Source: Candidatus Thermodiscus eudorianus
GTDB taxonomy: Archaea > Thermoproteota > Thermoprotei_A > Sulfolobales > Acidilobaceae
NCBI GenBank assembly: GCA_015521085.1
Contig: WAOW01000010.1
Coordinates: 1-64,000 of the forward strand
Direction: 5' to 3'
Length of the DNA: 64,000 nucleotides
The translations under genes were made by a program, and so were the position numbers. Below, in pieces: positions 57,488 to 64,000 of the stretch. The notes under the pieces are model-generated. The model did no database searches, was not told where the DNA came from, and saw only the letters and a program-made list of their open reading frames with translations. Position 1 is the stretch's first letter. Each line of letters starts with the position of its first letter.

Positions 57488-59367
57488 GATTCTACACCGA
57501 GTCTAGGCCCGAGTAGGCTGAGCCATGCTAGGAAGGCGCTGAGCTGTATGTCGTCATCGCTACCCTCAACTAGCCGGAAGTGTATCTCCCCCACGTAGTC
57601 TGCTATAAGGACCCTCGCCTCTTCGGGTATATTCAATTCGGTGCCCATGATCTCTCGATGTATCTGCTTGATGAGGTCCTCTCCACTCAATCCATATTCT
57701 ATCATGAGCTTCCTCATTAGGTTTCTCGCGGCGACGAAGTCCCCCTTGAGCGCTAGTTCTAGCATTTCACGGACTTCCTTGGGTTTAGCCAGCCCTACAA
57801 CCTTGAATACAACCTCTACCGTGACTCTCCCGATCGCAGCCGCCGCTTGTAGGACGTTGATTGCCTTCCTCATATCACCCTCGCTTATCTCATAGATAGT
57901 TTCCAGGGCTTCTTCCTCATAGTCTACTCCCTCCTTCTCCGCGATATACCTCAGCCTGTTGACTACATCATCCTTCTTCAAGGGCTGAAACCTGAAGAAA
58001 GCACACCTAGACTGTATCGGATCTATAATCTTTGATGGATAATTGGCTATCAGTATAAACCTCGTGTTAGCACTGTATAACTCCATCAAGCGCCTCAGAG
58101 CCTGCTGGGCGTCTGCAGTCATGTTATCGGCTTCGTCGAGCAGGACTATCTTGAATGGGATCTCAGGTGGAGTTCGGCTCCGCGCGAACTCCTTCACCTT
58201 CTCTCTTATAACATTGATCCCGCGCTCATCGGAGTTATGGAGTAGAACAGGAGTGTGCCCGGCGAAGAACATGTTGTTACCGGGTACCGATACGTCGTAG
58301 ACGTAATCATTGTAGTCTACCAGCTCTATTGATTCAATCCTCACCACGTGTAGATCCGAGTATGCTAGGCGCTTTAGCATCCCTATTTTCTCCTTCTCGT
58401 TCACTGATAGCGGGTCGTCATCGATTGTTGCTAGAATCTCTTGGGCCTTGGATTTGGGTATCAAGCCCCCGTACAACTGCGGCTTCGACTCGTCTACTAA
58501 GCCATACGCCCCGGTATAACCTGTCTCTTCGAGGAACCTGATGAAGGGCTCGACTGGTAGGAACCCGTGTTCAACGCTATCCGCCCTCGTGTAGCCGAGG
58601 GTCCCTACTGTTATCTCTGCAGTCACGGAACCTCTACGAGATCCCACTGATGTGATTACGACACGGTCCTGGGCCCTGCCGACTCCCTTTTCTGTCGTGG
58701 GCCTGTCGTATCCCAGGGGTCCCCCGTCGATGGAGATTAGATAGTCTCCAGGCCTTAACTCCGCCGCTGATCTCTCTACAAGGTCTCCATCCTTGTTGAA
58801 AGCCATCACCGAGTGGTTGCCGGTTAGTTCTATGTATTGGCCTCCAGCGATCCTTACCCGTATGATCTTCGATACCCTATGCCTGATGAGCCAAGATACT
58901 CTTCTCCACTCTAGCCTCCAGGTTCTCTTATTTATAGTTAGGACTTCCAGGCCGTGATTGGCTAGGTTTACATATTCTCCGTGGTCGTTTCTAAGTACTC
59001 TGGCCGGGTTGCTGAAGTAGATTCTGTCCAGCTCCTCGAAAGTAACTAGTTTGATGCGGTTATTGAGTTTGACTGGGACGGGTGTATGCTTCGATACGGA
59101 AGCGTTTAACTCCAGCATGTACTGTCTATAACCCTCTCCGTAGAGATCATGAGCCAAGGCGTGGGCGGCTGTAGTCTTACCCGTACCAGCTGGGCCCGCG
59201 AAGAGTAGGTGGGGCATGTTCTTCATCTCAACGAACTTCTTCAGGCGCTCCACGACCTCCTCCTGGTTTATTATCTCGTTGAGGCTCCTCGGCCTATACT
59301 TCTCGACCCAAAGCAACTCGTAGATTGAATCCAATGCTAGTCCACCCAAGCATCCCGAGTCCATCAT
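57484..59367 (-). CDS. rfcS: Replication factor C, small subunit, with intein
   Basis: A 627-residue precursor: extein segments total about 338 residues (typical for RfcS) and a 289-residue intein is inserted at LELNA|SDERG. The extein has WVEKYRPRSLNEII, Walker A AGPAGTGKTTAAH (about 58-67), then after the intein ERGINVIREKVKEFA, LLDEADNM (Walker B) and the SRC motif in DPIQSRCAFFRF. It loads PCNA with RfcL. Start ATG 59367 or ATG 59364, divergent from gins23. TAAATAGG on its strand (about 59390-59400) is the likely TATA. Confidence 0.95.
   Translation of the reverse strand: MMDSGCLGGLALDSIYELLWVEKYRPRSLNEIINQEEVVERLKKFVEMKNMPHLLFAGPAGTGKTTAAHALAHDLYGEGYRQYMLELNASVSKHTPVPVKLNNRIKLVTFEELDRIYFSNPARVLRNDHGEYVNLANHGLEVLTINKRTWRLEWRRVSWLIRHRVSKIIRVRIAGGQYIELTGNHSVMAFNKDGDLVERSAAELRPGDYLISIDGGPLGYDRPTTEKGVGRAQDRVVITSVGSRRGSVTAEITVGTLGYTRADSVEHGFLPVEPFIRFLEETGYTGAYGLVDESKPQLYGGLIPKSKAQEILATIDDDPLSVNEKEKIGMLKRLAYSDLHVVRIESIELVDYNDYVYDVSVPGNNMFFAGHTPVLLHNSDERGINVIREKVKEFARSRTPPEIPFKIVLLDEADNMTADAQQALRRLMELYSANTRFILIANYPSKIIDPIQSRCAFFRFQPLKKDDVVNRLRYIAEKEGVDYEEEALETIYEISEGDMRKAINVLQAAAAIGRVTVEVVFKVVGLAKPKEVREMLELALKGDFVAARNLMRKLMIEYGLSGEDLIKQIHREIMGTELNIPEEARVLIADYVGEIHFRLVEGSDDDIQLSAFLAWLSLLGPRLGVES
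58234..59100 (-). other. Intein in RfcS, LELNA|SDERG site, no LAGLIDADG seen
   Basis: Precursor residues 90-378 (289 residues). Block A begins with Ser (SVSKHTPVPV), block B contains TGNHSV, and the C-terminal blocks read DYVYDVSVPGNNMFFAGH and PVLLHN, followed by Ser+1. First residue Ser, penultimate His, last Asn and Ser+1 are all compatible with splicing. The middle 120 residues have no clear LAGLIDADG motif, so the homing endonuclease appears lost or degenerate. The insertion site is the conserved LELNASDERG near the ATP site. Confidence 0.85.
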
Positions 59368-59460
59368 TCATATAGGATAACCCTATTTACCCCTAATAAG
59401 GCGAATAGCGTTCAACCCCCTATATCAACTCCAGGCATTAACAACCTGTAATCGGGAGGA

Positions 59461-60018
59461 GTGTTGAAACTAGACGAGCGCCTGAAGCTGATACAGCTAG
59501 ACTATGAGACCCGGAATGTGAGAGTAGTGTTCCTGAAGAACTATCACGGGCTTCCAACGCCGGCGGGGAGAGTCAACGCCAGGCGGGGAGACGAGCTAGA
59601 CCTGCCTAGGTGGCAGGCACGCGTCCTAGAGGCTAATGGCCTAGTGGAGGTTAAGGATAAGAAGCTCGATATCGATACCGTGAACACATACCATTACAGG
59701 GAGAAGAGGCGCACGGCCGCCAACCAGTTGACCCCGCTCCCCAACGACTTCTACCTGAAAGCCAGGGAACTCGTAGAAGAACTAAACAAGCTCATCCAAG
59801 AGCATCCCACACACATGCTACTAAGAGACAGGGAAATACTGGAGAAGAACCTGGTGGAACTGGCGGAGACCAGGCTCGTGAAGATACTTAGGCTCGCGTT
59901 GACCTCAGGCGAGGAACTCAGGGATAGGATGACGCCGGAGGAAAACCTCGTCTATACCGGTGTGAACGAGATCACCAGGATGTGGAAGGAGTACATCACC
60001 GGGATCTTCAAGAGGTGA
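59461..60018 (+). CDS. gins23: GINS subunit (Gins23-like)
   Basis: A 185-residue replication helicase cofactor. The N-terminal small B domain (VRVVFLKNYHGLPTPAGRVNA, then LPRWQARVLEANGLVEV) precedes a helical A domain (TPLPNDFYLKARELVEEL), the order of the Psf2/Psf3-type archaeal Gins23. It sits directly upstream of mcm, as in Sulfolobus where Gins23 is in an operon with MCM. GTG 59461 is preceded by GGGAGGA. The 3' end overlaps mcm. Confidence 0.8.
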   Translation: MLKLDERLKLIQLDYETRNVRVVFLKNYHGLPTPAGRVNARRGDELDLPRWQARVLEANGLVEVKDKKLDIDTVNTYHYREKRRTAANQLTPLPNDFYLKARELVEELNKLIQEHPTHMLLRDREILEKNLVELAETRLVKILRLALTSGEELRDRMTPEENLVYTGVNEITRMWKEYITGIFKR

Positions 60019-62099
60019 CGAGGGGTTTGACCGAGGTAGTAGGGTACGAGGAGCCCTCGGCCGGCTACGGGGACATGTTCAAGGACTTCATCAAGAACTT
60101 CAGGGACGAGCACGGCCGCTTCAAGTACATGGAGCGGTTGAGGCGGATGATAAACTTCGACCTCCAGAGCCTACCCATAGACTTCTCAGACCTATACAGG
60201 TACAACACCGAGCTGGCGGAAGCGCTCATAGACAATCCCTCCGAGGTCCTACGCGAGGCGGGGGAAGCTATAAGGGAGCTAGTCAAGCTCGAAGACCCCG
60301 AATACGCTGAGAAGAAGAAGTTCATAGCCAGGATCTACGGTCTCTTCGAGACGGTGAAGATAAGGAATATCCGGAGCGAGCTCGTAGGGAAGCTGGTACA
60401 GGTCGAGGGAATCGTTACGCGCATGCACCCGATCAGGAGTAGGATGGTGAAGGCCGTCTTCCGCCACGAGAAATGCGGGGGCGAGTTCGAGTGGCCTCCG
60501 GGAGACGAGGCTGTAGGCGATAGAATCGAGAAACCCTCTATATGCCCCATATGCGGCGAGGGCGGGGGGAAATTCCTGCTGTTAAAGGAGAAGTCAAGAT
60601 ACATTGACTGGCAGAAGATAACCCTGCAGGAGAGGCCGGAGGACGTCCCCGGGGGGCAGATGCCGAGGAGCATCGAGATACACCTGACGCACGACCTCGT
60701 CGACTCGGCTCGGCCGGGGGATAGGGTCACGCTGGTCGGCATTCCCAGGCTAGAGCAGACCTCCACCACGAGCCCCCTATACGAGATCTACCTTGAAGCG
60801 AACAGCATGCGGGTGTCGGAGAAGGCCCTAGAGGAGATAACGATTACCAGGGAAGACGAGGAGAGGATAAAGGAGCTAGCCCGAGACCCCTGGATACGTG
60901 AGAGGATAATCGCCAGCATCGCTCCAAGCATATACAGCCATTGGGATCTCAAGGAGGCGATAGCGCTAGCGCTATTCGGCGGAGTACCCAAGACCATGCC
61001 CGATGGAACCAGGATACGAGGAGACATTCACGTACTATTCGTAGGAGATCCTGGAGTCGCCAAGTCACAGCTACTACAGTCGGCCGCCAGGATCGCGCCC
61101 AGGGCAGTATATACCAGTGGTAAAGGGTCGACAGCGGCCGGTTTAACGGCGGCGGTCGTCCGGGATAGCAAGACTGGCGAGTTCTACCTGGAGGCAGGGG
61201 CCCTCGTCCTGGCTGATGGCGGGGTGGCGGTTATCGACGAGATAGATAAGATGAGGCCTGAGGACAGGGTGGCTATACACGAGGCTATGGAGCAGCAGGT
61301 CATAAGCATCTCGAAGGCTGGGATCGTGGCTAGGCTTAACGCTAGGGCCAGTATACTAGCCGCTGGCAATCCCAAGTTCGGGATATACCTGGAAGACAAG
61401 ACCTTCACCGACAACGTGAACTTGCAACCGACTATAATATCGAGGTTCGACTTGATATTCGTCATTAGGGATAAGCCGAGCCTGGAGAAGGATAGGCGCC
61501 TGGCTAGGTACATACTTGAGGCTCATAGTAACATCGAGAAGTTCAAGATGGAGATAGAACCCAGCCTCCTAAAGAAATACATCATATACGCCAGGAGATA
61601 CGTGAAGCCAAGGCTCAGCCCCAACGCCAAGAAACTCATAGAAGAGTTCTTCGTCTACATGAGGAACATGGCCGTCGCACACGAGAAAAGCCCACCCGTA
61701 CCCATAACAGCCAGGCAGCTAGAAGCCATAATACGAATCGCCGAAGCCCACGCGAAGATGGCGCTGAAAGACGAGGTAACCGTAGAGGATGCAGCCGAAG
61801 CCATTAGAATCACCATGAGCTACCTATCGAGCGTAGGCATGACCGAGACGGGAGAAATAGACGCCAGCATAATCATGACGGGGAAGAGCAGGCACCAGAT
61901 ACGGCTCTCCACGATTATAGTGGATACGATAAAAATGCTCGAAAGCGACAAGGAATGCGTGCAGGAGTCCGACATCATAAAACAAGTGCAGGAGTCAACA
62001 AACCTCGACAAGGAGAAGATAAGGGATATGCTATATAAGCTCTACCGCGAGGGCCTAATCTACAGGCCCAAGACCGGATGCTACCGCGTGGTAGAGTAG
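60015..62099 (+). CDS. mcm: MCM replicative helicase
   Basis: A 694-residue MCM protein. The N-terminal domain has a zinc site (HEKCGG and CPICGEGG) and DNA-binding loops; the AAA+ core has LFVGDPGVAKSQLLQ (Walker A), AVIDEIDKM (Walker B), AGNPKFG (sensor 1) and ISRFDLIFVI (Arg finger), and a C-terminal winged helix. The best start is GTG 60015, overlapping the gins23 stop (GTGA); TTG 60027 is an alternative. It unwinds DNA at the fork together with GINS. Confidence 0.96.
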   Translation: MTRGLTEVVGYEEPSAGYGDMFKDFIKNFRDEHGRFKYMERLRRMINFDLQSLPIDFSDLYRYNTELAEALIDNPSEVLREAGEAIRELVKLEDPEYAEKKKFIARIYGLFETVKIRNIRSELVGKLVQVEGIVTRMHPIRSRMVKAVFRHEKCGGEFEWPPGDEAVGDRIEKPSICPICGEGGGKFLLLKEKSRYIDWQKITLQERPEDVPGGQMPRSIEIHLTHDLVDSARPGDRVTLVGIPRLEQTSTTSPLYEIYLEANSMRVSEKALEEITITREDEERIKELARDPWIRERIIASIAPSIYSHWDLKEAIALALFGGVPKTMPDGTRIRGDIHVLFVGDPGVAKSQLLQSAARIAPRAVYTSGKGSTAAGLTAAVVRDSKTGEFYLEAGALVLADGGVAVIDEIDKMRPEDRVAIHEAMEQQVISISKAGIVARLNARASILAAGNPKFGIYLEDKTFTDNVNLQPTIISRFDLIFVIRDKPSLEKDRRLARYILEAHSNIEKFKMEIEPSLLKKYIIYARRYVKPRLSPNAKKLIEEFFVYMRNMAVAHEKSPPVPITARQLEAIIRIAEAHAKMALKDEVTVEDAAEAIRITMSYLSSVGMTETGEIDASIIMTGKSRHQIRLSTIIVDTIKMLESDKECVQESDIIKQVQESTNLDKEKIRDMLYKLYREGLIYRPKTGCYRVVE

Positions 62100-62129
62100 G
62101 CATAAGCCCTGGGAAGGTGCCGGCAACCA

Positions 62130-64000
62130 TTGAGGAAAGCGACGGAAAGGCTATTGAGGCTACTAGGAGTCGAGAACCTGTACCCGCCGCAGGAAAAGGC
62201 GTTAGAGCTCGGCGTCGAGCACGGCGAGAACCTAATAGTCTCGACGCCCACGGCCAGCGGTAAGACCCTCATAGGCCTGATCGGGATCGTTAACTCCCTA
62301 CACGACAACCCCCAGGGGGTCGCGGTATACACCGCCCCCCTAAGGAGCATAGCATATGAAAAGGCGAGTCTATTCGCGAAGCTAGACAGCCTAGGCGTGA
62401 AGACTAGGATAGAGGTCGGCAACCTGGCCAGCGGCCCGAGGAACGCGAACCTGCTCGTGACCACCTACGAGAAGCTAGACAGTATACTAAGGAATAGGCC
62501 GGATGTGATGAACAATGTATCCGTGGCTGTCATAGACGAGCTACACTATATCGGCGACGAGAAGAGAGGGCCGATACTGGAATCCCTAATAACCAGGATA
62601 CTATACGCGGGCAAAGACCCCCAACTAATAGGCCTCTCAGCAACCATACCCAATGTCAACGAGCTAGCGGAATGGATGAATGCACGCGCCATAACCCTCG
62701 ACTGGCGCCCCGTCCCCCTGAAGGAGGGAGTCTACAAGGACGAGAGAATAGTGTTCTCCAATGGATCAGAGAGCCATGTAAAAATCCTGTCCCCCCTACC
62801 CTACATCAACCCGCTATACCACTACCTAAAGGAGGGAGCCCAGGCACTAGTCTTCTCCCAGTCCCGGAGGAGAGTCGTCTCACTAGCCGAGAAAACCGCG
62901 AAGACGCTGGAAGGCGTCCTCCAGTACGATAGGGAGACGGCCCGGGAGATAGCCCTCGCAATACGCCGGAGCGACGGCCCCTTGCAACTACGCGAGAAAC
63001 TCGCAGACCTGGTTAGGAGGGGCGTCGCCTTCCACCACGCCGGGCTATCGAATACTCAGAGGAGGCTGGTAGAGAAGGGGTTCAGGAGCGGTGGAATAGC
63101 CGTCATACATGCGACCCCGACGCTAGCGGCTGGAGTGAACCTTCCCGCTAGGCTGGTGTTGGTCGAGGAGTACTATAGGTTTGAGGCGGGGATGAGGAGG
63201 CCCATTGCAGTCTACGAGTATAAGCAACTGGCCGGTAGGGCGGGACGCCCGGGATATGACGAGGTTGGTGATGCAGTTATCGTAGCCTCCAGGGGAGACG
63301 GGGTAGAGGAACTCATGGACTACTACGTATATGGGGATCTTGAGCGCGTTACGAGCAAGTTGTCCAACGTGAAGAGTCTGAGGCACGTTATACTAGGCAT
63401 CCTGGACTCGGGCCTAGCCTCCACTAGGGGAGAGATCATGGAGTTTATCTCGAAGACGTTCCACAGCTACCTGGAGGGCCCCAGGAGGGTAGGCCCTGTC
63501 GCGGAGAAATCCCTTGGGAACCTGGTGGAGTGGGGACTGGTTCAGGAGGAAGAGGGACTCCTCTCCGCGACTCCCCTAGGCCATACTGTATCGCAGCGAT
63601 ACCTTGACCCGGCCAACATACCCATAGTGAACAATATACTGGGGAGGGCGAAGAGGTATACGACCGACATACTCCTATACATGATCGCGTCGTCGCCCGA
63701 CATGATAACGCTCCCCGTCTCCAGGCGGGAGGAGGACTACTTGATGGATAGAAGCATAGACGAAGCCCTCGAACTAACCGACCTGATAGACTGGTTCGGG
63801 CCCGAGGAACTCCGGAGAATCAAGGTGACGTTCCTCCTAAAGGACTGGATCAACGAGGTGAGGGACGAGGAGCTATCCGAGAGGTATAATGTGGGGCCCG
63901 GCGATCTAGCCTCCCTCGTGGAGACGGGCGAGTGGATCGCGTCCTCCCTAGCCGACGTCGTCCAGCTACTGGCTAGGGGCTCCATAGAGGTCTCGCAACA
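62130..64000 (+). CDS. hel308: Hel308-like Ski2-family DNA helicase, 3'-truncated by window
   Basis: The frame is open to the window end (623 codons visible). Motifs: LYPPQEKALELG (Q motif), STPTASGKTLIG (motif I), TAPLRSIAYEK (Ia), AVIDELHYIG (DELH, motif II), LSATIPNVNE (III), HHAGLSNTQRR (IV/V region), and QLAGRAGRPGYDE (VI). Hel308/Hjm remodels stalled forks. DELH in place of DEAH/DExH is acceptable in the family. TTG 62130 is the first usable start, with GGGAAGGTG upstream. It follows mcm by 30 bp. Confidence 0.88.
   Translation, partial: MRKATERLLRLLGVENLYPPQEKALELGVEHGENLIVSTPTASGKTLIGLIGIVNSLHDNPQGVAVYTAPLRSIAYEKASLFAKLDSLGVKTRIEVGNLASGPRNANLLVTTYEKLDSILRNRPDVMNNVSVAVIDELHYIGDEKRGPILESLITRILYAGKDPQLIGLSATIPNVNELAEWMNARAITLDWRPVPLKEGVYKDERIVFSNGSESHVKILSPLPYINPLYHYLKEGAQALVFSQSRRRVVSLAEKTAKTLEGVLQYDRETAREIALAIRRSDGPLQLREKLADLVRRGVAFHHAGLSNTQRRLVEKGFRSGGIAVIHATPTLAAGVNLPARLVLVEEYYRFEAGMRRPIAVYEYKQLAGRAGRPGYDEVGDAVIVASRGDGVEELMDYYVYGDLERVTSKLSNVKSLRHVILGILDSGLASTRGEIMEFISKTFHSYLEGPRRVGPVAEKSLGNLVEWGLVQEEEGLLSATPLGHTVSQRYLDPANIPIVNNILGRAKRYTTDILLYMIASSPDMITLPVSRREEDYLMDRSIDEALELTDLIDWFGPEELRRIKVTFLLKDWINEVRDEELSERYNVGPGDLASLVETGEWIASSLADVVQLLARGSIEVSQ

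Overview
The window is 64 kb of ordinary chromosome from a hyperthermophilic crenarchaeon (Thermoproteota), most likely in or near the Desulfurococcales. The evidence is the archaeal information machinery (TFB, SRP19, Gar1, NMD3, aIF1A, RIO1, GINS, MCM, RFC), crenarchaeal-type genes (a PriX-like protein, an Rpc34-like winged-helix protein), tRNA genes with introns at the canonical 37/38 site, frequent TTG and GTG starts, TATA boxes placed for leaderless or short-leader transcripts, and very tight packing. The species is not identifiable by reading alone. I see no plasmid, virus, insertion sequence or CRISPR array.

Layout. 1-2.2 kb: the end of a 2-oxoacid:ferredoxin oxidoreductase beta subunit, three tRNA genes (Ala, intron-bearing Gln, Ile) and a PriX-like gene. 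2.2-5.4 kb: a nucleotidyltransferase, a one-ribbon TFS-like protein, and a radical SAM enzyme overlapping a paralogue that has lost its iron-sulfur cysteines. 5.4-14.1 kb: prs and a run of RNA-maturation genes (Trm-G10, RNase Z, ThpR, CCA enzyme), an intron-bearing tRNA-Pro, a candidate structured RNA, and a GPN GTPase. 14-24 kb: a coiled-coil protein, a DUF373 membrane protein, a cis-prenyltransferase, the rps8e-srp19-gar1-tfb-rpc34 cluster, and the reverse-strand block Trm1-THEP1-HTH. 24-32 kb: an HTH regulator divergent from a protein disulfide oxidoreductase, an unknown gene pair, a C/D box sRNA, a GGR-family flavoprotein with an Lrp regulator, an SDR, a HAD phosphatase, spermidine synthase and a beta-hydroxyacid dehydrogenase. 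32-36 kb: a ribosome-biogenesis and translation operon (nmd3, aIF1A, rio1, KH protein). 36-49 kb: central metabolism (SAM hydrolase, glutamate dehydrogenase, aminotransferase, enolase, GMP synthase, leucyl aminopeptidase) with a TrkA-N/MscS pair and CutA. 49-54 kb: unknown genes, tRNA-Phe, archaemetzincin, archease, endonuclease III. 54-64 kb: a concentration of replication genes (ORC1/CDC6-like ATPase, RFC large, RFC small with an intein, GINS, MCM, Hel308-type helicase).

The genes are mostly housekeeping and group by process: tRNA maturation, ribosome assembly, basal transcription and DNA replication. The main points of interest are: the tandem radical SAM enzyme and pseudoenzyme; a C/D sRNA whose two guides appear to match neighbouring 23S rRNA sites; an NMD3 gene whose only reasonable start is ATA; an RfcS intein without a recognisable homing endonuclease; a Cys-bearing HTH protein divergent from the disulfide oxidoreductase; a protein-kinase-fold protein with unusual catalytic motifs after the CCA enzyme; and several structured intergenic elements. 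No complete new multi-gene system is evident. Start codons were chosen by eye from Shine-Dalgarno and TATA spacing and from family N-termini, so several are uncertain and are flagged.
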